Shown here: positions 18,023 through 26,218 of the stretch, in pieces
How positions within the stretch are numbered: the first letter of the stretch is position 1
Layout of the letters: each line of letters begins with the position of its first letter
Assembly: GCF_001556045.1 (NCBI RefSeq)
Contig: NZ_LSIC01000141.1
Span: 4,944-68,943, forward strand
Length of the DNA: 64,000 nucleotides
Source of the DNA: Bradyrhizobium sp. CCH5-F6
GTDB lineage: Bacteria; Pseudomonadota; Alphaproteobacteria; Rhizobiales; Xanthobacteraceae
Reading direction: 5' to 3'
The notes under the pieces: generated by a model
What the model was told of the DNA's origin: nothing
Seen by the model: only the letters and a program-made list of their open reading frames with translations
Databases searched by the model: none
Program-made: the position numbers and the translations under genes

Positions 18023-19227
18023 CGGAACCTGCTCTCGCCTATGACGGCGTTGCGGAGACGGACGAACTCGCGGTCGCGGCTGGCCATGACTTCATTCCGC
18101 TCTCCGACCCCGACGTTACGCTGGCGGAGATCGCGGCGGTGGACGCCGTCCTGCGCTCGCCGCGGCTGTCCAGCGGTCCGGTCGCGGAAGAGTTCGAGGC
18201 GGCATTTGCGAGCTATGTCGGTCGTGCCTATGCGATCGCGGTGCCGAGCGGCACCATTGGCCTCATGCTCGCGCTCAAGGCTTACGGCATCGGCGCAGGC
18301 GACGAGGTCATCGCCTCGTCCTATTCTTTCCGCGAGACCGCGCATGCGATCAGCCTCGCCGGCGCACGGCCCGTGTTCGCCGACATCGACTACTGGTCGG
18401 GGACGCTGGCGCCGCAGAAGGTGGAAGAGCGCATCACTCCCGGTACGCGGGCCATTCTTGCAGCCAACACCAACGGCCATCCGGCGCCCTGGTCGGAGCT
18501 CCGCGACATTGCGGGCCGGCACGGCATTCTCCTGCTGGAGGATTCCACCGAGGCGATCGGCTCGCGCTACAAGGGCAGGTTGGTCGGCAGCTTCGGCGAC
18601 ATCGCCGTGTTCGATTTCGCACAGCCCTCGCTGCTGACCTGCGGCGAGGGCGGCATGATCGTCACCGACGACATCGATCTTGCCGTGACCTTGCGACGTC
18701 ACCGCTCACATCGGCTGAACGAGCGATCCTCCGTTGTCGTGAGCTCGACGGCGGCCCATCAGGCCGCGATCAGCGATCTCGCGGCAGCGCTTGGGCTGGC
18801 CCAGCTCAGGCGCATCGACGAGATCATCGAGCGTCGCCGGCTGGTCGAGCAGCTCTATGCGACGCATGTCCAATCGTTCGAAGGCATCAAGCCGCCCTAT
18901 GTCGGTCCCGATGTGACCGAGGTGAACTGGTTCCTCTATCTCGTGCATCTCGGTACACGTTTCACCCGCTCCAGCCGGGATGCCATTTCCGAGGATCTCC
19001 GGGTCGAGCAGGTAGAGGCTGCGGCCTACAGCCATCCGCTGCATTTGCAGCGACACTATTTCGATCTCGGCTACCGGCGCGGCGACCTGCTGGTGACCGA
19101 GAAGATCGCGGATCGCGCTCTCGCGCTGCCGTTCCATACCCATCTGACAGATAGCCAGATCGAATTCATCGTCGAGACCATGAAGGACGCCTCGATCAAT
19201 GTGGGCGCAGGCGCGGCGATCTACTGA
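18019..19227 (+). CDS. DegT/DnrJ/EryC1/StrS-fold protein without the PLP lysine
   Basis: The 402-residue protein is clearly of the DegT sugar-aminotransferase family: AVPSGTIGLMLALKAYGIG, GDEVIASSYSF, EDSTEAIGSRYKGR and a CGEGGMIVTDD loop. In family members the lysine that binds PLP precedes this loop (pattern FxFxxxKxxTxGEGG). Here the aligned residue is Ser204 (FDFAQPSLLTCGEGG), so normal transamination is not expected. It may bind PLP or a substrate non-covalently, or be regulatory. No sugar-pathway genes are near. Confidence 0.85.
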   Translation: MTEPALAYDGVAETDELAVAAGHDFIPLSDPDVTLAEIAAVDAVLRSPRLSSGPVAEEFEAAFASYVGRAYAIAVPSGTIGLMLALKAYGIGAGDEVIASSYSFRETAHAISLAGARPVFADIDYWSGTLAPQKVEERITPGTRAILAANTNGHPAPWSELRDIAGRHGILLLEDSTEAIGSRYKGRLVGSFGDIAVFDFAQPSLLTCGEGGMIVTDDIDLAVTLRRHRSHRLNERSSVVVSSTAAHQAAISDLAAALGLAQLRRIDEIIERRRLVEQLYATHVQSFEGIKPPYVGPDVTEVNWFLYLVHLGTRFTRSSRDAISEDLRVEQVEAAAYSHPLHLQRHYFDLGYRRGDLLVTEKIADRALALPFHTHLTDSQIEFIVETMKDASINVGAGAAIY

Positions 19228-19260
19228 AGAGCCGATCACCAACGAAAGAGGATGACGACC

Positions 19261-19569
19261 ATGACCACACTGACCGTTCTGCCCGCAGGAAAGACCATCG
19301 AAGTTTCCGAGGGAACGACACTTCTGGCCGCGCTGCTCGGCGCCGAAATCGCGATCCCGCACAAATGCGAAGGTCAGGCGAAATGTGGCTCCTGCCACAT
19401 CTTCGTGCAGGAGGGGCGCAAGGGGCTGTCGAAGATCGCGCGCCTCGAAAACGAGAAGCTCGACACCATTGTCGGCGTCGGATCGAAGTCGCGCCTCGCC
19501 TGCCAAGCCACGGTGCTCGGCACGGAGGACGTCAAGATCGAGCTCCTCGGCTTCTCGTCGGGCATCTGA
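19261..19569 (+). CDS. plant-type [2Fe-2S] ferredoxin
   Basis: This 102-residue [2Fe-2S] ferredoxin has the ligand pattern HKCEGQAKCGSCH with a distal cysteine in RLACQA. It resembles adrenodoxin-like and FeSII-type nif ferredoxins. An in-frame ATG at 19252 abuts the AGAGG ribosome site; ATG 19261 has proper spacing and is preferred. It probably carries electrons within the island. Confidence 0.88.
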   Translation: MTTLTVLPAGKTIEVSEGTTLLAALLGAEIAIPHKCEGQAKCGSCHIFVQEGRKGLSKIARLENEKLDTIVGVGSKSRLACQATVLGTEDVKIELLGFSSGI

Positions 19570-19585
19570 GCGCGGGAGCAGGACG

Positions 19586-19807
19586 ATGGATACGCAGAAG
19601 CTCATTCTTCACACGCGTTTTGCGCCGAACGGTACCGTGGTTGAGATCAGCGAGCGGCCCGAGGGCCTCACGCCGCAGGCCTGGTTCAACTTTCTCAGCG
19701 ACAAGGCCGGCGACGTCTATCAGACGCTTGCCGGCGGCCGGGGTGTGTTCCGGCTGACACGGGAAGAGCTGACGGCGCTGAGGCAGGCGGCCACGCCGGC
19801 GGCCTGA
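19586..19807 (+). CDS. small nif-operon protein, function unknown
   Basis: This is a 73-residue protein starting MDTQKLILHTRFAPNG with a LTPQAWFNFLSDKAGDVYQTLAGGRGVFRL core. There are no cysteines and no membrane segment. I do not recognise it. It lies between the [2Fe-2S] ferredoxin and a Rieske gene with good ribosome sites, so it is likely a real gene of the same operon. Confidence 0.7.
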   Translation: MDTQKLILHTRFAPNGTVVEISERPEGLTPQAWFNFLSDKAGDVYQTLAGGRGVFRLTREELTALRQAATPAA

Positions 19808-19825
19808 CCAGCTGGAGGAGTGACG

Positions 19826-20275
19826 ATGGGAGCGAGAGAGATCGACGTCTTCGTCATCTGCGCCAGCGACGAGATCGAACGCGGCGGCGCGAGGGCGTTC
19901 AGCCTGTCGCGTTTCGACGCGTCCGGCGAAACCCGGCCGTTCCCGATCGTCGTGATCCGGACCCACGGCAACGACTATGTCGGGTACGTCAATGCCTGTC
20001 CGCATGACGGTGTCTGGCTCAACATCGGCAGTGGCGATTTCTTCACGCAGGACCGCGCGTTCCTGAAATGCGGTCGCCACGGCGCCACGTTCGAGATCGA
20101 CAGCGGGCTCTGCATCGACGGCCCCTGCAACGGCAAGAACCTCGAGCCCATCGCGCTTGCCGTGGTCGACGGCGAGGTCTGCTTGTGCGGCGAGCGGCTG
20201 GTCGAGGACGACCGTCCGTTCGGCGCCTTCGACGACCATGACGAGACCATGGACATCATGATCCACCCGGATTAG
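19826..20275 (+). CDS. Rieske-type [2Fe-2S] protein 2
   Basis: This 149-residue Rieske ferredoxin is a paralogue of the one at 8795. Ligands are in CPHDGVWLN and CGRHGATFEIDSGLCIDGPC. It has an acidic C-terminus (DDHDETMDIMIHPD). ATG 19826 has GGAGGAG five bases upstream. Two copies in one nif island suggest distinct redox partners. Confidence 0.88.
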   Translation: MGAREIDVFVICASDEIERGGARAFSLSRFDASGETRPFPIVVIRTHGNDYVGYVNACPHDGVWLNIGSGDFFTQDRAFLKCGRHGATFEIDSGLCIDGPCNGKNLEPIALAVVDGEVCLCGERLVEDDRPFGAFDDHDETMDIMIHPD

Positions 20276-20286
20276 GAGGGCAGGGC

Positions 20287-20454
20287 GTGACCGTCGCGCA
20301 ATTGCTCGATCGCCTCAAGGATCTCCCGGGGGACGCCGTGGTGCTGATGGACAGCGGCGACGGACTGTCGCGCGTCTCCACGCTGGAATTTGTCGCCGAT
20401 CAAGGCCCCGGCGCGCCGGCGGAGGTTATCCTGTCGCCGAGCATGGACGAGTAG
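20287..20454 (+). CDS. 55-residue acidic protein, function unknown
   Basis: A GTG-started frame of 55 codons (MTVAQLLDRLKDLPGDAVVL at its N-terminus) fills the gap between the Rieske and haemoglobin genes. GGAGG lies about eight bases upstream of GTG 20287. The composition is normal for the region and the sequence is compact, ending PSMDE. I cannot name it. The call rests on position, ribosome site and coding character. Confidence 0.55.
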   Translation: MTVAQLLDRLKDLPGDAVVLMDSGDGLSRVSTLEFVADQGPGAPAEVILSPSMDE

Positions 20455-20474
20455 GTACAACAGAAGGCATCGGC

Positions 20475-20903
20475 ATGAGCGATACGGCGGTCACTGTTTC
20501 AATGTTCGAGCGGATCGGCGGGCCGGTTGTCATCGACCGCCTGGTGGAAAGCTTCTATCGCCGGATGGACGCGCTCCCCGAAGCCGCCGGCATCCGCGCC
20601 ATGCATGCGGACGACCTGACGTCGACCAGGCAGGTGCTGAAGCGATACCTCACCGAATGGACCGGCGGGCCAAAGCTCTATTCGCCGGAGAAGGGCCACC
20701 CGCGGCTGCGTCAGCGTCACATCGGTTTCCCGATCGGTAGCGCCGAGCGCGACGCCTGGCTGCTGTGCATGCGCGGCGCGCTGGTGGAGACGGTCGCCGA
20801 CGAAGCGGCGCGGGCAGAGCTCGATGCCGCGCTCACCAAGCTCGCCGACTGGATGCGCAATCAGGCCGGCAATCCGCACGATGCGCGCGGCGGGCACGGC
20901 TGA
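20475..20903 (+). CDS. truncated haemoglobin (group II-like)
   Basis: This 142-residue protein has the truncated-globin pattern: FERIGGPVVIDRLVESFYRRM, then LKRYLTEWTGGP and the LRQRHIGFPIG region containing the proximal histidine, then a DAWLLCMRGAL helix. Such globins bind O2 or NO. Within a nif operon it could scavenge O2 or NO near nitrogenase. It ends 12 bp before a convergent gene. Confidence 0.87.
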   Translation: MSDTAVTVSMFERIGGPVVIDRLVESFYRRMDALPEAAGIRAMHADDLTSTRQVLKRYLTEWTGGPKLYSPEKGHPRLRQRHIGFPIGSAERDAWLLCMRGALVETVADEAARAELDAALTKLADWMRNQAGNPHDARGGHG

Positions 20904-20915
20904 GGGGACGCAGCG

Positions 20916-21161
20916 TCAGTCCGACAGCGGCAGTCCAAAGAACTCCTCCTCGGCGCCGCCCCACGCCTTGTGCAGGGCAAGGCCGCTCTGCCACTTGCCG
21001 ATCTCGATATCATTTGCCAGGCGGTGTGTGATCTTGCCCTCCGGTTTCTCGGCCAGCAGGAAGGTCTTGCCGTTGCGGATGAAACGATTGAGGTCCTTGG
21101 TATCGGTCGGCCGCACGACGCAGCGCGGCGCATCGTCAATGAGAATCGTCGTCGGCATCAT
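20916..21161 (-). CDS. hypothetical protein
   Basis: This 81-residue protein starts MMPTTILIDDAPRCVVRPTD, with GGAG nine bases before ATG 21161. The sequence ITHRLANDIEIGKWQSGLALH follows. I do not recognise it. It lies 14 bp after the dienelactone-hydrolase-like gene on the same strand and is probably in the same minus-strand operon starting near 22795. Confidence 0.65.
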   Translation of the reverse strand: MMPTTILIDDAPRCVVRPTDTKDLNRFIRNGKTFLLAEKPEGKITHRLANDIEIGKWQSGLALHKAWGGAEEEFFGLPLSD

Positions 21162-21175
21162 CGCGCTGGACTCCT

Positions 21176-21943
21176 TCAATCCATCGGCGGTCCGAGATCG
21201 TCGTTTTCCTTCTTCTTTTTCTTCTTCTCGGTCTTGGCCTGGGCGTAGGCGCCGGCATTCTTCAACAGGATCGGCTTCTGTCCCTCGACATATTGCGAGA
21301 TCCAGAACAGGGTCCGTTCCAGCGCCTTCGCCGCCGCGTCCTCGCGAAAACTGCCGCGCTGCTCGCAGCCGAAGCCCTGGGCTGCCTCCGGATAGGTGAA
21401 AGCGCTGACGTCGGGGCGCCAGGCGCGGAATTGGGTGATGGCCTCCAGCGACAGCTCAGGATCGCTTTCGCAGAAGTGCAAGAGGGTCGGCACCTTGCGC
21501 TTTTCGCGATAGTCGGCGACCGCGTTGCTGCCATCATAGCCGATCACGCAGGCAATGCCGTTGACCTTGTTCGCCGCGGAATAGGCGAGGTCGCCGCCCC
21601 AGCAATAGCCAACGAGCGCCACCTTGCCGGTGTCCTTCACAGCGTCGACCGTCGCCTGGATATCCGAGATCGCCTGCTCCTTGGCGATCTGCGCGCTGAT
21701 CGCGGCTCCCTCGGCCTTGCCGTCCTGGTCGTGACCGAGGCTGACGCCCGGCTTCACCCGGTCGAACAGGGAGGGCGCGATCGCTACGTAGCCCTTGGCA
21801 GCGAATGCATCGGCAATCTTCTGGATCTCGGGCGTGACACCGAAGACGTCCTGGAGGACGACCACGGCGCCCTTGGGCGCTTCGGCGGGATCGGCACGAT
21901 AGGCGGAGAAGCTCGCTCCGTCGCTGGCCGTCAGTTCGATCAT
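21176..21943 (-). CDS. dienelactone hydrolase-family protein with altered triad
   Basis: This 255-residue alpha/beta hydrolase has the family nucleophile Cys114 in VGYCWGG and the acid in FCESDPEL. The position of the catalytic histidine (usually YPGAGHGF) is Gln189 in YPEAAQGF, so classic hydrolase activity is doubtful. The C-terminus is a lysine run followed by ENDDLGPPMD. AGGAGG precedes ATG 21943. Why such a protein sits in a nif island is unknown. Confidence 0.85.
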   Translation of the reverse strand: MIELTASDGASFSAYRADPAEAPKGAVVVLQDVFGVTPEIQKIADAFAAKGYVAIAPSLFDRVKPGVSLGHDQDGKAEGAAISAQIAKEQAISDIQATVDAVKDTGKVALVGYCWGGDLAYSAANKVNGIACVIGYDGSNAVADYREKRKVPTLLHFCESDPELSLEAITQFRAWRPDVSAFTYPEAAQGFGCEQRGSFREDAAAKALERTLFWISQYVEGQKPILLKNAGAYAQAKTEKKKKKKENDDLGPPMD

Positions 21944-21975
21944 TGTATCCTCCTGATGGGTCTCTGGTTGTTCCG

Positions 21976-22305
21976 CTAGAGCAGGCCGAGCTCGAGCTTG
22001 AGGTCGTCGGTCATCCGCGATGAGTCCCAGGGTGGATCGAACACCAGCTGCACCGCGACTTTCTCGATGCCGCCGATCTCGATGACAGCCTTCTCCACCC
22101 ACGACAGCATTTCGCCCGCGACCGGACAGCCCGGCGCGGTCAGCGTCATGTCGATCTCGACCAGGCCGTCGTGCTTCGGCTCGATCCGGTAGATCAGGCC
22201 GAGGTCATAGATGTTTACGGGGATTTCGGGATCGTGAACCGTCCGCAGCGCGGCGATGATACCCGCGATCAGCGTCTCGTTGTCGGCAAGCTCTGTGGTC
22301 GTCAT
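21976..22305 (-). CDS. MIP18/SufT-family Fe-S assembly protein (DUF59)
   Basis: This 109-residue DUF59 protein has DPEIPVNIYDLGLIYRI and the TAPGCPVAGEM cysteine motif, as in SufT and PaaD. SufT-type proteins help mature Fe-S proteins. GAGG is five bases before ATG 22305. It sits in a minus-strand run that diverges from bolA and the CGFS glutaredoxin, both also Fe-S trafficking proteins. Confidence 0.88.
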   Translation of the reverse strand: MTTTELADNETLIAGIIAALRTVHDPEIPVNIYDLGLIYRIEPKHDGLVEIDMTLTAPGCPVAGEMLSWVEKAVIEIGGIEKVAVQLVFDPPWDSSRMTDDLKLELGLL

Positions 22306-22312
22306 CGCCACC

Positions 22313-22795
22313 TCACTGAAGTCCCTCGGCGAGTGCCGCAACGACCGACCAGCCGACCGTCCCCGTCGGGTCAAGTTGACGCAGGGCTGCCAGCAGTTCG
22401 TGAGCCTGCTGTCGTTCGTCCTTGCGAAGATGGATGAAGGCGAGCGCCTTCAACGTATAGAGCGCGAAGCGGCCGGCGCCGTCCGGCAGCTCGGCCTGCG
22501 GCTGCCAGCGACGCCAATCGGGGTTCCAGCCGGCCTGGTGAGCGGCCTCGCGCAGCCCGCGCTCGGCGATTCTCTGGGCCTCGTCGAGACGCCCGCGATA
22601 GGTGTGGGTTTTGTAGAGGCAAAAATAGACTGCGAGCTCGGTCGGGGCTGCATCCAGGGCCTTGCGGAAGATCCGATCGGCCTCGAGAGGGTCGTGCCGG
22701 TAGCTCACCACGCCTTGCTGGAGAAGCGTGTCGATCTCGGGCGCGAGCTCGCCGAAATTGATGCCGTCGGAATCGACGAGCACGTTCGCCATCAT
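22313..22795 (-). CDS. TPR-like nif-associated protein 2
   Basis: This 160-residue protein is a paralogue of the TPR protein at 15516. It has LAVYFCLYKTHTYRGRLDEAQRI, then a PDWRRW motif and YTLKALAFIHLR. ATG 22795 (or 22792) fits the family start, but the ribosome site is weak and a TTG about 60 bases upstream is possible. It is the first gene of the minus-strand run toward SufT and the hydrolase-like gene. Confidence 0.72.
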   Translation of the reverse strand: MMANVLVDSDGINFGELAPEIDTLLQQGVVSYRHDPLEADRIFRKALDAAPTELAVYFCLYKTHTYRGRLDEAQRIAERGLREAAHQAGWNPDWRRWQPQAELPDGAGRFALYTLKALAFIHLRKDERQQAHELLAALRQLDPTGTVGWSVVAALAEGLQ

Positions 22796-22886
22796 TGGGA
22801 TTGGGCGCTGATCGCTCAATCTGCTGGAGTCTGTGCGAGACAATTCGAGTTCCTCTTCTGGCGTATCGGAATACGGATGCAACCTT

Positions 22887-22901
22887 GCAAAGCAAAAGCC
22901 G
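22887..22901 (-). promoter_or_regulatory. Candidate sigma54 promoter for the TPR2-sufT run
   Basis: On the minus strand this is CGGCTT-TTGCT-TTGC, with the GG and GC doublets 12 bases apart. The -24 half is weak. It lies 92 bp before the start at 22795 and about 120 bp from a perfect NifA site. The gap 22796-23134 contains only control elements. Confidence 0.45.
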
Positions 22902-23021
22902 GGCCGAATAAGAAACGCCGCGAAAGGCGCATCGTTTCGAGGCGCTGCGAGGCATCGTCGCAAGTGTTCGGAGCGAGGCCGTCGGCGTTCGTCACGTCAT
23001 CGACATGCATGCCGGCGGAGT

Positions 23022-23037
23022 TGTCGCAAGTCGGACA
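23022..23037. promoter_or_regulatory. NifA upstream activator sequence (bolA side, possibly shared)
   Basis: TGT-CGCAAGTCGG-ACA matches TGT-N10-ACA. It is 52 bp before the plus-strand sigma54 element at 23089 and about 120 bp from the minus-strand candidate at 22901. Confidence 0.7.
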
Positions 23038-23088
23038 TCGCGGCGGCGCCGGGCACGCAAGTCCCTCTGAACACACATGTTCCGAAAC

Positions 23089-23103
23089 TGGTTTGGCGTT
23101 TGC
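23089..23103 (+). promoter_or_regulatory. sigma54 promoter of bolA-grx-[2Fe-2S] run
   Basis: TGGTTT-GGCGT-TTGC (followed by A) has correct spacing and lies 32 bp before the bolA ATG. The -24 half is less than ideal. Confidence 0.6.
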
Positions 23104-23134
23104 ATGGACCAGGCGCAGAGCAGGAGTGTGCGAC

Positions 23135-23368
23135 ATGGCGATGGCAGGACCGGAGATCGAGCAATTGATCAGGGAGGCGTTTCCGGACGCTCATGTGATC
23201 GTGACCGATCTCGCCGGCGACGGCGATCACTACGGCGCGCGCGTCGTCTCGCAGGCGTTTGCCGGCAAGAGTCGGATCCAGCAGCACCAGATGGTCTACG
23301 CCGCCTTGAAGGGACAGATGGGCGAGGCGCTGCATGCGCTCGCGCTCGAAACGGCGGTGCCGACGTGA
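23135..23368 (+). CDS. bolA: BolA-family protein
   Basis: This 77-residue BolA protein has the VIVTDLAGDGDHYGARVVSQAFAGKSRIQQHQMVY core. BolA proteins pair with CGFS monothiol glutaredoxins to handle [2Fe-2S] clusters and iron. The next gene encodes exactly such a glutaredoxin. ATG 23135 has GGAG eight bases upstream; ATG 23141 is an alternative. Confidence 0.92.
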   Translation: MAMAGPEIEQLIREAFPDAHVIVTDLAGDGDHYGARVVSQAFAGKSRIQQHQMVYAALKGQMGEALHALALETAVPT

Positions 23369-23386
23369 ATATGGAAGGATAGAAGC

Positions 23387-23722
23387 ATGAGCGAACCGAC
23401 CGAACAACGCATCAGGGACATCATCGCAGGCAGCGACGTCGTGCTGTTCATGAAGGGTGTTCCAGCTGCGCCGCAATGCGGCTTCTCAGGCGCCGTCGTG
23501 CAGATCCTGAACGGCCTCGGCGTGCCCTTCACCGGCATCAACGTGCTCGCCGATCCCGACATCCGCGAGGGCATCAAATCGTTCTCGAACTGGCCGACCA
23601 TTCCCCAGCTCTACGTCAAGGGCGAGTTTCTCGGCGGCTGCGACATCGTGCGCGAGATGTTCAAGCTGGGTGAGCTGGCCGCAGTGCTGAACGACAAGGG
23701 CGTTGCGGTGGCGGCGTCATGA
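23387..23722 (+). CDS. grxD: monothiol CGFS glutaredoxin
   Basis: This 111-residue glutaredoxin has the CGFS active site (APQCGFSG), [19 protein letters not shown] and a GSH-binding pattern. It carries [2Fe-2S] clusters with BolA. It lies 18 bp after bolA and overlaps the next start as ATGA, forming a three-gene Fe-S transfer unit behind a NifA-type promoter. Confidence 0.94.
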   Translation: MSEPTEQRIRDIIAGSDVVLFMKGVPAAPQCGFSGAVVQILNGLGVPFTGINVLADPDIREGIKSFSNWPTIPQLYVKGEFLGGCDIVREMFKLGELAAVLNDKGVAVAAS

Positions 23723-24072
23723 GCGACGGAATGACGGAGGAGTTCGAGCTTCCGCAGCTCTATCGCCATCACGTCTTCGCCTGCCACACCCAGCGGCCTC
23801 CCAGCCATCCGCGCGGAAGCTGCGGAGCGTCAGGCGGCGGGCCGCTGTGGGAGCGGCTCGGCAAGGCCATTGAAGCGAAGGGGCTGACTGACGTCGGCTT
23901 CACCGCATCGGGCTGTCTCGGCTTCTGCGCCGCCGGTCCACTGATGGTCGTGTACCCCGACGGCGTCTGGTATCGGCCGACGACGCCGGAGGACATCGAC
24001 GAGATTGTCGAGCAGCACCTCGCGCAGGGCCGGCGCGTCGACCGCCTGGTGATGGTGCTGGCGCGGAGTTGA
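23719..24072 (+). CDS. thioredoxin-like [2Fe-2S] ferredoxin
   Basis: This 117-residue protein has the thioredoxin-like ferredoxin layout: [12 protein letters not shown] with a later SCGASGG, then the distal pair in [11 protein letters not shown]. It resembles the Shethna-type (2Fe-2S) proteins of diazotrophs, some of which protect nitrogenase from oxygen. ATGA overlap with the glutaredoxin gene. Confidence 0.87.
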   Translation: MSDGMTEEFELPQLYRHHVFACHTQRPPSHPRGSCGASGGGPLWERLGKAIEAKGLTDVGFTASGCLGFCAAGPLMVVYPDGVWYRPTTPEDIDEIVEQHLAQGRRVDRLVMVLARS

Positions 24073-24075
24073 GCC

Positions 24076-24486
24076 TCACGGCTCTGCGCAATGCGGCATT
24101 GCCTCCGGTCGTGTGCAGCCCTCGAGGTCACTTCGCTCGCCGCCGAGCAGGGATGGGACCGGCTCGCGGTCGAAGCCGGCGCATCTGGCGCCGTCAACGT
24201 CGATCAGCGGACGCCGGATCAGCAGGGGATCGTCCAGCATCAAGGCGATTGCATCTGCTGCGTCGATCTCTGCCGGCTTCACCTCACCGGATTTGATCCG
24301 CGGCGCGGCCGGGTTGAACCAGGACGTGACGGGCGTCGCACCGAAGAAGGCGAGCAGACGCTCTGCCGTCCACGGCTCGGTGAGCAGGCTCTTCGCGATC
24401 ACCTCATGACCTGCCGCATCCAGCGCGCGAATCTGCCGAGCGTTGGTCCCGCAACCGGGCTTCTGGTAAAACAGGATGGTCGCCAC
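24076..24486 (-). CDS. nitrogenase-associated ArsC/Spx-fold protein (NifO-like)
   Basis: This 136-residue protein starts with GTG (24486) preceded by AGGAG. It shows an ArsC-like fold: ILFYQKPGCGTNARQ with one N-terminal cysteine, then EPWTAERLLAFFG and WFNPAAPRIKSGEV. It resembles the nitrogenase-associated NifO/ArsC group. NifO affects Mo partitioning in Azotobacter, so a similar role is possible. It is convergent with the [2Fe-2S] gene, four bases apart. Confidence 0.82.
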   Translation of the reverse strand: MATILFYQKPGCGTNARQIRALDAAGHEVIAKSLLTEPWTAERLLAFFGATPVTSWFNPAAPRIKSGEVKPAEIDAADAIALMLDDPLLIRRPLIDVDGARCAGFDREPVPSLLGGERSDLEGCTRPEAMPHCAEP

Positions 24487-24496
24487 GCGGGCGCTC

Positions 24497-24931
24497 CTAT
24501 TTCATCATGCTGAGCTGGACCAGGGGCGCAGCGCCGCCACGCCCGAGGATGGTGTCCACCTTCTTGCGGACGCCTTCCAGCGTCAGCGGTTTCACCACGG
24601 CGCCATGGGCACCGGCCTTCATCGCTTCGACCGCGGTGGTCTCGTCGGATTTGTCGGTGACGACGAGAATGCGCACACCCGGAAACCTCGCGCCGAGCTC
24701 GCCGATCAGAGCAGGGCCGCGAGCCTTCAGGAAGGAGACGCCAAGCAGCACGACGTCGGGCTTCAGCCATTCCACGCCCTTCTCATAGGCCTCCTCCGGA
24801 GTGGCGAGCTCATGCGTCTCGATCTCGTCGTGCAGCATGAACTGAAGCGCTGCGCGGGTGATCTCGTCCTCGTCGACCACGAACACGCGCCGCTGGTCGA
24901 CTGCCTTGGCCGTCTCGACACCGATCTGCAT
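24497..24931 (-). CDS. receiver-domain protein lacking the phospho-acceptor aspartate
   Basis: This 144-residue single-domain response regulator has VFVVDEDEITRAALQ with the acidic pair, VVTDKSDE, and the conserved lysine in VVKPLT. The phospho-acceptor position (usually PDLVLLDxxLP) reads PDVVLLGVSFL, so Asp is replaced by Gly64. It should not be phosphorylated normally and may act by constitutive binding. No output domain is present. It is divergent from nifH and 10 bp ahead of the NifO-like gene. Confidence 0.85.
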   Translation of the reverse strand: MQIGVETAKAVDQRRVFVVDEDEITRAALQFMLHDEIETHELATPEEAYEKGVEWLKPDVVLLGVSFLKARGPALIGELGARFPGVRILVVTDKSDETTAVEAMKAGAHGAVVKPLTLEGVRKKVDTILGRGGAAPLVQLSMMK

Positions 24932-25035
24932 CCGTCATTCTCCTCGAATTGTTTCGCCTCGTGGATTAGCAATTTCCGTTCCGCGTGCTCGCCGCGGAAA
25001 TCGCGGTGCGCTTGCACCGCAAGCGCCGCGATCCT

Positions 25036-25051
25036 TGTCCGGTTTCTGACA
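25036..25051. promoter_or_regulatory. NifA upstream activator sequence 1 for nifH
   Basis: TGT-CCGGTTTCTG-ACA is the distal of two perfect TGT-N10-ACA sites before nifH. The 392-bp gap 24932-25323 holds the nifH control region and no supported gene. Confidence 0.75.
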
Positions 25052-25064
25052 GAGGCCCTACCTC

Positions 25065-25080
25065 TGTAGGGTTCGACACA
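25065..25080. promoter_or_regulatory. NifA upstream activator sequence 2 for nifH
   Basis: TGT-AGGGTTCGAC-ACA is the proximal site, 29 bp from the first and 70 bp upstream of the sigma54 element. Tandem sites are common before highly expressed nifH genes. Confidence 0.8.
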
Positions 25081-25149
25081 GCTTCTGTCGGCTGCCTGGG
25101 GCGAAATATTTCGCGAGCGCGATCAGCGTCTTAGTGAGCGCGCCGCGAA

Positions 25150-25164
25150 TGGCACGCCAGTTGC
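25150..25164 (+). promoter_or_regulatory. sigma54 -24/-12 promoter of nifH
   Basis: TGGCAC-GCCAG-TTGC (then T) is a perfect consensus match. The start codon is 160 bp downstream, leaving a long leader. Confidence 0.92.
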
Positions 25165-25287
25165 TATTTGGATGCAGCAACAACGAGTGAGGGCTGAGAA
25201 CACGCCGACGCCGCTGGCGAGCGATGTTTTCCTTCCCGAACCCCGCGGGCCCACGCTTCTGAGAGAGAAGCAATCTCGCGCGAGTAG

Positions 25288-26214
<927 letters not shown>

Positions 26215-26218
26215 CCAT

